A stretch of 64,000 bases of DNA from Aquibacillus rhizosphaerae (GTDB taxonomy: Bacteria; Bacillota; Bacilli; Bacillales; Amphibacillaceae): NCBI RefSeq assembly GCF_030282825.1, contig NZ_JASTZU010000063.1:248001-312000 (forward strand), in the 5' to 3' direction. The notes beneath the pieces are model-generated. The model was not told the origin of the DNA and ran no database searches. It saw only the letters and a list, made by a program, of their open reading frames with translations. Each line of letters starts with the position of its first letter. The stretch's first letter is position 1. Positions 26,687-35,962 of the stretch are shown here, piece after piece. The position numbers and the translations under genes are program-made.

Positions 26687-27085
26687 ATGAGACAAACCAA
26701 CAAGGTGTTTCACTTAGCGATTCCATGCAAGGAACTAGATGAAACTGTAGACTTTTATGAGAAACTAGGATGTAAACTTGCTAGAAGATATGATGATCGT
26801 GTTACTTTTGACTTTTTTGGGGATCAAGTTGTGTGCCATTTGAGTCCAACTAATATAGATGATAAGCCGAAGATGTACCCTCGTCATTTTGGTGTTACGT
26901 TTTTAGAAAAGAAAGAGTATAATCAAGCGTTAGCTGATGCAACAGCAAAAGAACTGTCTTTTTTTAAAGAGCCTATGGTTCGCTTTGAAGGTAAACAAGA
27001 AGAACACATGACATTTTTTTTAATTGATCCTGCCAATAATTTATTAGAATTTAAATACTATCATGATAGTAGTATGGTTTATTAA
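26687..27085 (+). CDS. VOC family (glyoxalase/bleomycin resistance-like) protein
   Basis: 132 residues, two beta-alpha-beta-beta-beta modules. The first metal-binding His is in FHLAIPCKELDETVDFY, and the Glu of the second module is in NNLLEFKYY; HFGVTF supplies another His. A dioxygenase, lyase or binding protein of the VOC superfamily; no specific substrate. GAGGAGG precedes ATG 26687, so the 13-residue longer reading is rejected. Confidence 0.8.
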   Translation: MRQTNKVFHLAIPCKELDETVDFYEKLGCKLARRYDDRVTFDFFGDQVVCHLSPTNIDDKPKMYPRHFGVTFLEKKEYNQALADATAKELSFFKEPMVRFEGKQEEHMTFFLIDPANNLLEFKYYHDSSMVY

Positions 27086-27096
27086 TATGTTAAAGT

Positions 27097-27127
27097 AAGA
27101 GACTACAATCGTGGTCTCTTTATTTTT
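27097..27127 (+). terminator. terminator of VOC gene
   Basis: AAGAGAC / GTCTCTT with T-rich tail TATTTTT. Confidence 0.8.
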
Positions 27128-27569
27128 GCAACGTATTTGATACTATTTTGAGTTTTAGCTTTTTCTGTAAACATTTTTTCGTACAACCGTCGAACTTAAT
27201 AGAAAGTTTGCACTAACTTCTATGTTAATTTCCACCCCGGGCAGTCGCACACCTTAGTGCAGACTTTATATTTTAGCTATCATAAACACAAACACCAAAC
27301 TTTTAGAAGGTCAATATTTAAGTTTGATAAATAGGTTTAGCATTTTCTTCTTTTATACTCTCTGAGTTCTCCATCCAGTGAAAGGTTTGCATAGAGGGTC
27401 TTAATGTGAAAACAAACTGTTTTACTTCCGTACTCATTCGATTTAAGATGTTTTTATATATATTCTGTTTGAAATTAAATAGATTATCCTGTGGAAAAGG
27501 GCAGTAATTGATTAAATAATTAATTTATTATAGATTGAGTTGTCCTAAAGAGTGAAAGGGAGGAGAGCT
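27128..27569. other. 440-bp non-coding region with repeat remnant
   Basis: Positions 27206-27252 match the reverse complement of the right end of the repeat at 8609-8765 with about four differences. The rest is AT-rich with no convincing gene. Confidence 0.6.
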
Positions 27570-29423
27570 ATGATTGACTCGATATTATTAGAGTTTATGA
27601 TTATTGCAATGTTAGGAGTAGGGTCACAATGGCTATCCTGGCGCTTTAGGCTTCCTGCGATAGTCGTTATGTCGATAGCTGGACTACTTGTAGGTCCTAT
27701 ATTTGGATTTATCAACCCAGAGCAAGATTTTGGAGATTTGTACCGGCCTATTATATCCGTTGCTGTTGCGATTATTTTATTTGAAGGCAGCCTGAATCTA
27801 GATATTAAAGAAATCCGTGGTTTAGGTAAACCAGTTTTTCGTATTGTAACCTATGGTGCTTTGATTAGTTGGTTACTTGGATCTTTTGCTGCTCATTATG
27901 TTGCTGGGTTGTCTTGGACAGTTTCGCTTATTATAGGAGCGATTTTCATAGTAACTGGCCCTACAGTTATTTTACCACTGCTACGACAATCAAAACTAAA
28001 ACCCCGGCCAGCTAAGATTTTGAAATGGGAAGGTGTTATTGTAGACCCATTTGGTGCGTTATTAGCTGTATTTGCCTTTGAGATTATCTTATTTTTCTCA
28101 AGTAATGAAGCCGATGGTACATCACTCCTGCTTTTCTTTTTAGCCTCTATATTTGCTGTGATATTAGGTTGGTTATTCGGAAAAGGGACAGGCTGGATGT
28201 TTGAATCTGGTTTTATGCCAGAATTTTTAAAATCACCTGCAGTTTTCGCAGCGGTGATTGCTTGTTTTACTATAGCAGATGAAGTTACACACGAAACAGG
28301 ATTGTTAGCTGTTACAGCAATGGGAATGAAGTTAGCTAATATGGGGATTTCTTCGATAAAAGACATGCGTCATTTTAAAGAGAATATTTCAATACTACTA
28401 ATATCTACTATTTTCATTATGTTAACTGCCTCTTTAACGAGAGGGACACTTCTTCACGTATTTAATATAGAAATAATAGGGTATGTCTTATTAATGTTAT
28501 TTATCGTAAGACCATTATCTATTTTTATTTCAACGATACGTACAGACTTAACTTTAAAAGAAAAAGTATTGGTTGGTTGGATTGCTCCAAGAGGTATTGT
28601 TGCATTGACTGTAGCAAGTTATTTTGCTTCAGTATTGTACGAAGAAGGATTTGAAGATGCTCGGATCGTAACGTCTTTAACATTTGCTTTAGTCTTTTTC
28701 ACCGTGTGTGCTCATGGTTTTTCAATAGGGTGGTTAGCGAAAAAACTAAATTTGTCTTCTGAAGGACAACCAGGTGCGATGATTATAGGTAGTAACGCAT
28801 TTTCTGTAGCTTTGGCTGGTATTTTTGATGAACTAAAAATTCCGACGGTTGTTGCAGATTCTTCATGGGAACGTTTAACGAAAGCAAGGCATGCCGGTGT
28901 TAACTTTCATCATGGAGAAATTTTATCTGAACAAACAGAATATAGATTAGATATGACACCTTATGACTATTTAATCTCAGCAACGGAATATGATTCTTAT
29001 AATGCTTTAGTCTGTACAACATTTGTCCCCACCTTTGGTCGTAAAGATGTTTACAGATTAAATATACAAGATCAAACCGGAGATAATGTAGAAGAAATGG
29101 TTCGTACCATTGGAGGACGGGTATTATTTTCAAAGGATGTTTCTCTAGATGATCTTATTTATAAGGTGGAGGCAGGTTATGTTTTTCGTAAAACAACATT
29201 ATCTCAACAGTATAATTATCAAAATTACCTAGAAGACAGAGATGAAAATGCTATCTTATTATTTGTGATGAAGGCGACTAAAAAGATAGATTTCTTTATT
29301 GAGGGGAAAGAAAGTAAACCGGAGTCAGGGGATACTGTGATAAGTTTGACACCTCCGAGTAAAGAGTTTCACAAGATAAAAGCAAAGTTAGAAGAACAAA
29401 GAAATGATGCAATTATAGAGTGA
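27570..29423 (+). CDS. CPA1-family Na+(K+)/H+ antiporter with C-terminal TrkA-like domains
   Basis: 617 residues. Twelve or so helices span residues 1 to about 400, with IILFEGSLNLD, the ion-binding-region phrase VTGPTVILPLL, EGVIVDPFGA and WIAPRGIVALTVASYF, all NhaP/CPA1 signatures. The cytosolic part holds a nucleotide-binding-like domain (GAMIIGSNAFSVALAG) and a TrkA_C-like tail. It exports Na+ or K+ for protons, aiding salt and pH homeostasis. GGGAGGAG lies just before ATG 27570; GTG 27552 is upstream of the SD and unlikely. Confidence 0.88.
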   Translation: MIDSILLEFMIIAMLGVGSQWLSWRFRLPAIVVMSIAGLLVGPIFGFINPEQDFGDLYRPIISVAVAIILFEGSLNLDIKEIRGLGKPVFRIVTYGALISWLLGSFAAHYVAGLSWTVSLIIGAIFIVTGPTVILPLLRQSKLKPRPAKILKWEGVIVDPFGALLAVFAFEIILFFSSNEADGTSLLLFFLASIFAVILGWLFGKGTGWMFESGFMPEFLKSPAVFAAVIACFTIADEVTHETGLLAVTAMGMKLANMGISSIKDMRHFKENISILLISTIFIMLTASLTRGTLLHVFNIEIIGYVLLMLFIVRPLSIFISTIRTDLTLKEKVLVGWIAPRGIVALTVASYFASVLYEEGFEDARIVTSLTFALVFFTVCAHGFSIGWLAKKLNLSSEGQPGAMIIGSNAFSVALAGIFDELKIPTVVADSSWERLTKARHAGVNFHHGEILSEQTEYRLDMTPYDYLISATEYDSYNALVCTTFVPTFGRKDVYRLNIQDQTGDNVEEMVRTIGGRVLFSKDVSLDDLIYKVEAGYVFRKTTLSQQYNYQNYLEDRDENAILLFVMKATKKIDFFIEGKESKPESGDTVISLTPPSKEFHKIKAKLEEQRNDAIIE

Positions 29424-29428
29424 ATGGC

Positions 29429-29462
29429 TAAACATGCTAGGAGGTATCTCCTAGCATGTTTA
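29429..29462. terminator. strong hairpin after antiporter gene
   Basis: 15-bp perfect stem (TAAACATGCTAGGAG and its complement) with a GTAT loop; weak T run. Lies between convergent genes. Confidence 0.7.
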
Positions 29463-29488
29463 AGGTAGAATTTTCTAGTACATATTGA

Positions 29489-29896
29489 TCATAAGAATAA
29501 TGACATACCGGGTGCTTCTACTTCTCTATTTTTAAAACCAAGTTTTTCATAAAAATTAAACTTTCCTTTTGCACTAAACAACTGAACCCATTTAATTCCT
29601 GCTTGGTTACATTTTCCGAGTAATGAATTCATTACTTTCGTTCCTATGCCTAGATTTTGATAGTCAGGATGTACCATGACATCACAAATAAGTGTTTGAT
29701 AAATACCATCAGAAATCATTCGTCCATATCCTATTAGTTGTTTATTTTCATATATAGATATGCTATACCAACTATTGCATATGGCGGTATATAGTTGATC
29801 ATACGTATATAAACCTTTCGCATTCCACCCAGTTGTTTGATGTAGGTTAATATAATCATCTTTTTTAGGATTATCTTCACTTAGGATTATATTCAT
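29489..29896 (-). CDS. GNAT family N-acetyltransferase
   Basis: 135 residues. Acetyl-CoA binding motif A is DVMVHPDYQNLGIGTKVM (R/Q-x-x-G-x-G/A form QNLGIG), followed by the C-terminal FNFYEKLGFKNR motif typical of GNAT enzymes. Substrate unknown. AAAGGAG lies 8 nt before the ATG. A perfect 24-bp palindrome sits 18 bp upstream. Confidence 0.85.
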   Translation of the reverse strand: MNIILSEDNPKKDDYINLHQTTGWNAKGLYTYDQLYTAICNSWYSISIYENKQLIGYGRMISDGIYQTLICDVMVHPDYQNLGIGTKVMNSLLGKCNQAGIKWVQLFSAKGKFNFYEKLGFKNREVEAPGMSLFL

Positions 29897-29913
29897 TGGT
29901 TTAGCTCCTTTTC

Positions 29914-29969
29914 GTTTTCAATAATGTATATTTATTAGTAATATATAATAAATATACATTATTGAAAAC
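29914..29969. promoter_or_regulatory. perfect 24-bp inverted repeat upstream of GNAT gene
   Basis: Arms 29914-29937 and 29946-29969 are exact complements around an 8-nt loop (GTAATATA). The left arm begins GTTTTCAATAATGTA. Very AT-rich; could be an operator, a transcript hairpin or a former mobile end. Confidence 0.7.
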
Positions 29970-30151
29970 ACAAATTAAATATTTTTTTGTTTTAAGAAAC
30001 CATTTATTCCTTCTATAATCTATTGATTTAAGAGGGAATGATTGGCTCTTTTTTAGAAGGTTGTTTCTAAGCGCCGCCGTTGTAGTTGATTGATTATAGT
30101 AACTTATAATAATTCAATATAATTGCTAACCAAATCGAGGAGGGAAATGCA

Positions 30152-30544
30152 TTGGCAGGACAAATCCATCATATAGAATTCTACGTTTCAAATTTGGTTC
30201 GTACTATTAACTTTTGGGAATGGTTTCTATTAGAATTGGGATATACACGGTATCAGAAATGGGACAAAGGGATCAGTTGGAAATTAGATGACGCGTATAT
30301 TGTATTTGTGCAAGCTGAGGATAGATTTTTAGATGTAAGCTACCATCGATGTAGGGTAGGACTTAATCATCTTGCTTTTTATGCGAAATCACGTCACCAT
30401 GTTGATGAAATAACTAATTTACTATTAGAAAAAGGGATAACAATTCTTTATAGTGATAAACATCCATTCGCTGGTGGAGAAAAACACTACGCTGTTTATT
30501 TTGAAGATCCAGATCGGATGAAGGTAGAATTAGTCGCTCCTTAA
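30152..30544 (+). CDS. VOC family protein
   Basis: 130 residues, glyoxalase/dioxygenase fold. IHHIEFYVSNLVRTINFWEWFL opens the first module with the metal His, GLNHLAFYAKS and VYFEDPDRMKVELVAP close the second with the metal Glu. TTG start with GAGGAGGG 7 nt upstream; no ATG fits the frame. Similar small VOC proteins (YycE/fosfomycin-thiol-transferase-like) modify antibiotics or metabolites, but no substrate is evident. Confidence 0.8.
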   Translation: MAGQIHHIEFYVSNLVRTINFWEWFLLELGYTRYQKWDKGISWKLDDAYIVFVQAEDRFLDVSYHRCRVGLNHLAFYAKSRHHVDEITNLLLEKGITILYSDKHPFAGGEKHYAVYFEDPDRMKVELVAP

Positions 30545-30639
30545 CTATCACTTAAAAGATTGTTGCTAAATTTTGTGTAGTTGAAAGAAAATCCAACGTA
30601 ACTTTATTGTTAATTTATGAGATGGGGACTAACGCCTGC

Positions 30640-30680
30640 ACTAAGGAAAAATACTCCCTTTCAATGGGGAAAGCTTCAGT
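30640..30680. repeat. degenerate fragment of intergenic repeat type 1
   Basis: CTCCCTTTCAATGGGGAAAGC and CAGTCTCCGC resemble the block at 8390-8420. Confidence 0.45.
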
Positions 30681-30739
30681 CTCCGCATGGAAGAACGAAA
30701 AAATTTAGACAGTCTTCATCGGTCTGATGGTACGTCTTT

Positions 30740-31028
30740 TGTGGATATTGGGATGGTACTGACAACAGCATTTGCTGTTATTGGAGCTAGCATAGGTTTT
30801 TAATTGACATGGGGACCGATTTAATGGGGATTGATTGGAGCTTTCGCTGGTCTCGCCCTAGGTATTGCAATTCGTCTTTTAACCGAAGTGGTATTCAAGA
30901 AAAAGAGTAGATTATTAAAAGGAAAACACTCTGAAATCATATTAATTGTAGATTGCGAAGAAGTAAGAGCAGATTAAGTCGAAAGTATTCTTTGGAATCA
31001 CTATGCATTAGGTGTTGCAAAGGTGAAA
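30740..31028 (+). pseudogene. decayed small membrane protein with glycine zipper
   Basis: Conceptual translation in broken frames gives VLTTAFAVIGASIGF, then after a frameshift LTWGPI, a stop, and GLIGAFAGLALGIAIRLLTE followed by SEIILIVDCEE and, after another stop, VESILWNHYALGVAKVK. The Gly-rich segments resemble glycine-zipper membrane helices. One frameshift and two nonsense codons make it inactive. A terminator follows at 31056. Family not named. Confidence 0.6.
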
Positions 31029-31055
31029 TGAAGGAAATAGAATAATGATTATTCT

Positions 31056-31088
31056 AAAAAGCATTTATAATTAAATAAATGCTTTTTT
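31056..31088 (+). terminator. terminator after decayed gene
   Basis: AAAAAGCATTTAT / ATAAATGCTTTTT, loop 6 nt, T run. Confidence 0.8.
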
Positions 31089-31108
31089 ATTATGAGGAGA
31101 GTGATTAA

Positions 31109-31540
31109 ATGGAAGAAATTCAACAAGGGTCTCAGAAAGATAGTGAATTTATTAAGAAAAAGCTAATCGAATATAATATGCAACAACTGCCTGATGAGAT
31201 AAAGACTCCAATTGAGCAGTTAAGTTTTATCATACGAAACAAAGTAGGTGTAATTGTTGGTGGGATAACAGCAACAACGTTCTGGTCACACGTTCACATT
31301 GATTTCTTGTGGGTAGATGAAAAACATAGAGGTAAGCGTTATGGAAGTAAGTTAATAAAGAAAATGGAAGAGTGGGCGATGAGAAAAGGCTGTAGGACCA
31401 TACTTTTGGATACATTTAGTTTTCAAGCACCAGAATTTTATAAAAAACAAGGATTTACTGTAATTGGAATCGTTGAAGACCACCCAAGAGGATACAATCA
31501 GTATTTCTTAGAAAAGAAAATGGAGGGCAATAACATATAA
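31109..31540 (+). CDS. GNAT family N-acetyltransferase
   Basis: 143 residues. Motif A reads DFLWVDEKHRGKRYGSKLIKK (R-G-K-R-Y-G for acetyl-CoA pyrophosphate), then the FQAPEFYKKQGFTVIG motif. Substrate unknown; small-molecule or antibiotic acetylation is common in this group. GAGGAGAG precedes the ATG and a terminator follows. Confidence 0.85.
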   Translation: MEEIQQGSQKDSEFIKKKLIEYNMQQLPDEIKTPIEQLSFIIRNKVGVIVGGITATTFWSHVHIDFLWVDEKHRGKRYGSKLIKKMEEWAMRKGCRTILLDTFSFQAPEFYKKQGFTVIGIVEDHPRGYNQYFLEKKMEGNNI

Positions 31541-31549
31541 TTAAGTATA

Positions 31550-31581
31550 AAATCGATATCTTTTACGGATGTCGATTTTTT
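31550..31581 (+). terminator. terminator of GNAT gene
   Basis: AAATCGATATC / GATGTCGATTTTT with 7-nt loop. Confidence 0.75.
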
Positions 31582-31662
31582 AGTAATTTAAATTTCAAAT
31601 GTGGAAAAATATGCTAAAATTAAAATTGATAAATTACTTTTATTAAAGATATAGGAAGGTAG

Positions 31663-32232
31663 ATGGTCTACGTGAACACTGCTCAAGAGCAAATAAAGCT
31701 AGTGATAGGTGCTGGTCTATATAACAATAATCCTAGTTGGATTCATACTCAAGAAGAAGATCTCAACTTGTTAGATGAGGATTCTTGGAAAGGTAGATTT
31801 AATAGTGGTTCAATCACAGCAATTGTTGCGGAGCATGTTTGGGAGCACCTTACATACGAACAAGGTGTTAGTGCTGCGCAAATATGTTATAGATATTTAC
31901 AGGAGAGTGGGTACATTCGTTGCGCAGTGCCTGACGGATTGTTCCCGGATAAAACGTATCAAGAGATTGTTCAAGTGGGTGGTCCAGGCCCAAAGGACCA
32001 TTCAGCGGCAAGTCATAAAATTGTATATAACTATGACACATTAACAGAGGTTTTTGAAACTGTTGGTTTTGAGGTGAAGCTTTTAGAATATTTTGATCGT
32101 AATGGCGTTTTCCATCAGCAAGATTGGCGAGGAGAAGATGGAGTTATTTTTCGGTCAAAAAAATACGATCCGAGAAATCAAGGAGCAAAGCTAGTTTCAC
32201 CCTCGTTAATTATTGACGCCATTAAACGTTAA
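31663..32232 (+). CDS. predicted SAM-dependent methyltransferase-like protein
   Basis: 189 residues resembling the COG4627 group: a start IKLVIGAGLYNN with a shortened glycine loop, SITAIVAEHVWEHLTYEQG in the motif III region, then GYIRCAVPDGLFPD. Many such proteins act on sugars or glycans. ATG 31663 is close (3 nt) to AGGAAGG; GTG 31672 (12 nt) is an alternative. Function uncertain. Confidence 0.7.
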   Translation: MVYVNTAQEQIKLVIGAGLYNNNPSWIHTQEEDLNLLDEDSWKGRFNSGSITAIVAEHVWEHLTYEQGVSAAQICYRYLQESGYIRCAVPDGLFPDKTYQEIVQVGGPGPKDHSAASHKIVYNYDTLTEVFETVGFEVKLLEYFDRNGVFHQQDWRGEDGVIFRSKKYDPRNQGAKLVSPSLIIDAIKR

Positions 32233-32251
32233 GATTCTTAGGGGGGATTGT

Positions 32252-32715
32252 ATGAACATAATGTTAGCAGAAAAATCTCAAGCATCAATTATTCACAATA
32301 TAATGATTCAATCGTTTAAGGATTTTAACAATGCCATACCTTCTAGTGCATTAGATGAGACAGTGGATTCTATATCTTCTGCATTAAAAAAAATGAGCAG
32401 GCTCTCATTTGTTATGCGGATGATGTACCGGTTGGAATGGTTAGGTTTTCCTGTAAAGATAAGAATATTTATTTTTATCGGTTATCTGTTATCCCAGAAA
32501 AACAAGGCCAAGGGATGGCAAAGAGGTTACTAAAAGCATTAGAGTTGTATGGGTTAGAACATGGTTGCAATACGTTAACTTGTAAGGTGCGAAAGTATGC
32601 AACTAAAAATATAAAGCTATACCACTTAATAGGTTATGATATTTATGATGAAGAGATTATACAGAGGTCAAACGATATAATAATAGATGTAGTTTCTATG
32701 AAAAAGACACTATAA
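32252..32715 (+). pseudogene. frameshifted GNAT acetyltransferase
   Basis: ATG 32252 has TAGGGGGGA upstream. The first frame covers MNIMLAEKSQASIIHNIMIQ to SSALKK. At a run of eight A (32386-32393) the homologous frame changes, continuing NEQALICYADDVPVGMVRF and then LSVIPEKQGQGMAKRLL, a GNAT acetyl-CoA motif, to the stop at 32715. One extra A would restore a single 155-residue enzyme. May be real decay, slippage-based switching or a sequencing error. Confidence 0.75.
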
Positions 32716-32786
32716 GAGACAAAGTAGAATGATTTAGTGAGAAATTTATTGTTGCTAATTACCCGAAAAATAGAGGAGGATACCAT

Positions 32787-33062
32787 TTGTTATTGTAAAC
32801 GGAAATTATTGGTGATGGAGAACCAGTCGTATTCTTACATCATGGAGATTGGTATCCATTTGTTGAAATGAAAAATATAGCACATTTAAACATTCCCATT
32901 CTTTATATGGTTGGGGAAGGAAATGGAAATGAAGTACACGGTGCAGTTAGTTATGCAAAGTTAAATAAACATGTTCACCTGTCTATCCTCCCTTTTTCTT
33001 CTCATTTAATACATGACCAACAACCTGAAGTGTACACGCACATAGTCAAACAATTTATATAA
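32787..33062 (+). pseudogene. alpha/beta hydrolase remnant
   Basis: GAGGAGGA precedes TTG 32787, but codon 4 is TAA. The frame then reads TEIIGDGEPVVFLHHGD, the usual N-terminal strands of an alpha/beta hydrolase, and jumps directly to NIPILYMVGEGN and a C-terminal HLIHDQQPEVYTHIVKQFI. The nucleophile elbow and cap are missing. A nonsense codon plus an internal deletion make it non-functional. Confidence 0.7.
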
Positions 33063-33129
33063 AAGTATGAGTAATGCGAATTTCTAGCCAGTAGGTGTGA
33101 CTGGAATTTCGGAGCGAGGAGTATTGGGA

Positions 33130-33717
33130 ATGGAAATATCACTGATTAGACATGGTAAGTCAAGCTACATTATAAATGATCGCATGACGATTTTAGAATT
33201 TGCACGGTGGATAGAAAAGTATGATTATCATGGTGTTCTTGAGGAAAAAACCTACCCGGAAGTTACTATGGAAAAAATTGCGGGTGCTAATCTAGTAATT
33301 ACTAGTGATTTAACAAGGTCTATAGAATCAGCTGAAATATTAAATCCTTTATCTGAAGTGGTTTGTCTGCCACTATTCCGTGAAGCAGAGCTTCCTATTC
33401 CAACTGTACAAAATTTAAGATTTAAATTAAGACCAAGTTCATGGGCTTTCTTACTGAGATTACTCTGGTTAAACGGCTACTCGGGACAAAAAGAATCCCT
33501 AAATGGCGCAAAACAAAGAGCAAAAAAAGCTGCTGAGGAGTTAGTTTATTATGCTAAAACACACCAAACAATTGCTTTAGTTGGTCATGGTTTTTTTAAT
33601 GTAATGATAGCAAAAGAACTAAAAAAAATGGGGTGGAAAGCAGATAAAAAAACTAGCGGAAAGCATTGGATTTGTAATATATTCACAATAGATAGAGATA
33701 AAGTGAAAAAATACTGA
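33130..33717 (+). CDS. histidine phosphatase family protein
   Basis: 195 residues with the phosphoglycerate-mutase-like RHG motif at the start (ISLIRHGKSSY), TSDLTRSIESAE carrying the second Arg, and ALVGHGFFN with the second catalytic His. Hydrolyses a phosphomonoester; substrate unknown. GAGGAG precedes ATG 33130; the reading from 33097 includes that SD and is rejected. It overlaps the next small gene by 1 bp or is a few codons away, depending on that gene's start. Confidence 0.82.
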   Translation: MEISLIRHGKSSYIINDRMTILEFARWIEKYDYHGVLEEKTYPEVTMEKIAGANLVITSDLTRSIESAEILNPLSEVVCLPLFREAELPIPTVQNLRFKLRPSSWAFLLRLLWLNGYSGQKESLNGAKQRAKKAAEELVYYAKTHQTIALVGHGFFNVMIAKELKKMGWKADKKTSGKHWICNIFTIDRDKVKKY

Positions 33718-33734
33718 TGAGAAAGGGAGATACT

Positions 33735-33968
33735 GTGGTTTTAGTAGGCAATTTATCTTTAATAATTGTTATTCTAATGTTTCTATTAATTGTATTGATA
33801 ATCATCAAGACGATTAAAAATAAGTCAGTTCCAGACAACAGCTATACTCCATTTGATTATATAGCGGGCCAGAATACGATTGAATTTCATGATGAAATAG
33901 AAGTGAGAGAGGATGAAGATCAAGGGGATGATTTGGACAAGAATCATAATAAGAAGACAAGAAAATGA
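33735..33968 (+). CDS. small membrane protein, DUF3951-like
   Basis: 77 residues: one N-terminal transmembrane helix (about 5-27), then YTPFDYIAGQNTIEFHDE and an acidic/basic tail. The FDYI-GQ phrase is typical of a small Bacillaceae family (DUF3951) of unknown function. AAAGGGAG lies 5-6 nt before GTG 33735; the ATG at 33717 precedes the SD. Confidence 0.6.
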   Translation: MVLVGNLSLIIVILMFLLIVLIIIKTIKNKSVPDNSYTPFDYIAGQNTIEFHDEIEVREDEDQGDDLDKNHNKKTRK

Positions 33969-34010
33969 TTCTCAATGATAACCACAATCTTCAACCACAA
34001 TTGAATTCAT

Positions 34011-34205
34011 CTACGTAAATAAAATAATAAACACAGCTAAAGCAATAACAGAGCCTAGAATAGCAACAATATATATCCATGTTAAATTTTTAATATTTTT
34101 TTTCGGATTATCATTATACCCTTCATCACTTTTCCCAGCCAACAGTAATGTTAATACTAGCCCAATAATGGATACGATCATAATCAAAACGATATAAACA
34201 AACAT
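34011..34205 (-). CDS. small two-helix membrane protein
   Basis: 64 residues with transmembrane helices at about 2-24 and 43-63, joined by a polar loop (KSDEGYNDNPKKN). ATG 34205 follows AGGTGG; the 7-residue longer reading contains that SD. Unknown function. Confidence 0.6.
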   Translation of the reverse strand: MFVYIVLIMIVSIIGLVLTLLLAGKSDEGYNDNPKKNIKNLTWIYIVAILGSVIALAVFIILFT

Positions 34206-34384
34206 ATATCCACCTACCTTCACCATAAAACTATAGTACTATTATGTCTCAGATGAAATGATAAGTAAACCTTAGTGAAATTTAGGGGGAATTGGGGTTG
34301 AAGATACTTATTTAGACTAGAACGAACCTAAAAAAAGATTAGGCTTCAGTTAATTAAAATAGGTATAATATAGTTCGATATAAC

Positions 34385-34879
34385 TTAAGCGGTAATTGTA
34401 ACGGGAGTACCAATTGGAATGGTTGCAGCCAGTTCCTCAACATCTTTATTATACATTCGCACACATCCTTTTGATACATAGTTACCAATGGAAGCAGGGT
34501 TGTTTGTACCGTGTATCCCATAATGTTTTTTAGACAAGCTCATCCACATCGTTCCAAATGGACCTCCAGGATTTGGTGCCTTGTTTATGATAATGAAATT
34601 TCCAGTCGGAGTTTCGTGAAGCATTCTTCCAACTCCAACCGGGTAAACTTTTTGAACAATCCCATTTAACAATAATGTTAATCTTCTTTCAGATAAGTCA
34701 ATACGGATTGAATACGAAATTTCTTCAATAGAAGGAATACCGGGGATAACTAATTGTTGTCCAATATGAATAATGTTTGGATTAATTTGTGGGTTTGCGT
34801 TAATAATTAATGGAATAGGAATACGGTAGTCTTCTGCAATAAGCGATATTGTTTCACCAGCCTTCACAGTGTGAATCAT
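34385..34879 (-). CDS. L,D-transpeptidase (YkuD) with LysM domain
   Basis: 164 residues. An N-terminal LysM (about 2-46: [16 protein letters not shown] to QQLVIPG) binds peptidoglycan or spore cortex. The YkuD domain has [20 protein letters not shown] with the catalytic Cys and His. It makes 3-3 peptidoglycan crosslinks. No signal peptide, as in B. subtilis YkuD, which is made in sporulation. AAGGGGGC lies before the ATG. Confidence 0.9.
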   Translation of the reverse strand: MIHTVKAGETISLIAEDYRIPIPLIINANPQINPNIIHIGQQLVIPGIPSIEEISYSIRIDLSERRLTLLLNGIVQKVYPVGVGRMLHETPTGNFIIINKAPNPGGPFGTMWMSLSKKHYGIHGTNNPASIGNYVSKGCVRMYNKDVEELAATIPIGTPVTITA

Positions 34880-35086
34880 CCTTATGCCCCCTTTTTTTGA
34901 TATATCAGTTTATTCGGGATGGTCGACGGATGTTCGCAATAAGTATAAATGTTATTCTTGGATAAAATAGTAACAAACATGTAAAATTATTAGGAGAATG
35001 ATACTTTTAGAATAGATAATGTTATGAAGTAAAGTGTTAGCTTCATGAATATTTTAACTGGAAGTACTTATAAGGAGTATGTTTTT

Positions 35087-35242
35087 ATGAATATCATTGA
35101 ACAACAAGACTATGAATTAATCTATTATGCTGTGTGTTTCATTTCTTTTCTAACATTTAAAAGAATTGAAAAAGTTGAGTTGAAAAAGATAGAATTTAAA
35201 AACAGGATAGAAGATTCCAGAAAATATAAGAATCGTTTGTAG
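35087..35242 (+). CDS. small hypothetical protein
   Basis: 51 residues: hydrophobic middle (YELIYYAVCFISFLTF), then a basic, lysine-rich tail. AAGGAG is 10 nt upstream of ATG 35087. May be a membrane micropeptide; support is the SD and frame only. Confidence 0.4.
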   Translation: MNIIEQQDYELIYYAVCFISFLTFKRIEKVELKKIEFKNRIEDSRKYKNRL

Positions 35243-35279
35243 TTAAACTTTAGCAATTTTAGTTATAGAGGTGAGATAA

Positions 35280-35846
35280 TTGTCACGTAAAAAGGGTAAA
35301 TCGATAAGGAGTAAAGTGATTATTGCAGTAGTAGCCATACTAGTCGCAACAGCTTCACTTACTTTCATTGTGGGAAAAGAATTGCTCACCGAAACTCAAA
35401 CAAAGAAAGAGGAAGCAACAGATCAAAGCGCCAATGAAGAAAAATCAGAAAATAGTTCAACTCCTACAGTGGAAGAAGTTGAGGAGATTCAAGAAACAGT
35501 AGGGGAAAATAATAAAAATGTTGGTGCGTTTGTTTCAGATACACATGATTTCTATAACGACACGACCGGTTATGGTAAGATTGATAATTTAGATTGGAAT
35601 AGTCAGACCAATATGGCAGAAAAAATTGTTGCAACGCTTGAACAAATGATTCCACAAGTTAAAAATGAAAATTTAAAAAGTGATTTAGAAAGTACGAGGC
35701 AGCTAGCATCGACATTATTGGAAGATCAATCAACGAGTCACGTTCGAAGTTTACACCGCTATTTCCATGACCTTGATATAGCTTTGAATGAATATGACGG
35801 TGCCACCAAGGTGTGGGGAGTAACCAAATCATTGAATCCACAATAA
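35280..35846 (+). CDS. secreted or membrane-anchored protein of unknown function
   Basis: 188 residues. N-terminal basic segment then a single helix (about 12-33), a Thr/Glu/Ser linker, and a C-terminal helical domain with DTHDFYNDTTGYG and HVRSLHRYFHDLDIALNEY. TTG start with GAGGTGA 5 nt upstream. Extracytoplasmic by topology. A family of such proteins exists in Bacillaceae but I do not know its role. Confidence 0.65.
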   Translation: MSRKKGKSIRSKVIIAVVAILVATASLTFIVGKELLTETQTKKEEATDQSANEEKSENSSTPTVEEVEEIQETVGENNKNVGAFVSDTHDFYNDTTGYGKIDNLDWNSQTNMAEKIVATLEQMIPQVKNENLKSDLESTRQLASTLLEDQSTSHVRSLHRYFHDLDIALNEYDGATKVWGVTKSLNPQ

Positions 35847-35858
35847 TATAGTATGGAG

Positions 35859-35897
35859 AAACCGTCATTCTTTTATATATAGAATGGCGGTTTTTTT
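35859..35897 (+). terminator. terminator
   Basis: AACCGTCATTCT / AGAATGGCGGTT (G-T pairs allowed) with seven T. Confidence 0.88.
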
Positions 35898-35962
35898 GTT
35901 GCAGGGAGAGAAATACCCTGGATATTATTATTAACCTATTTTAAACATTCTTGCTTTACAGC

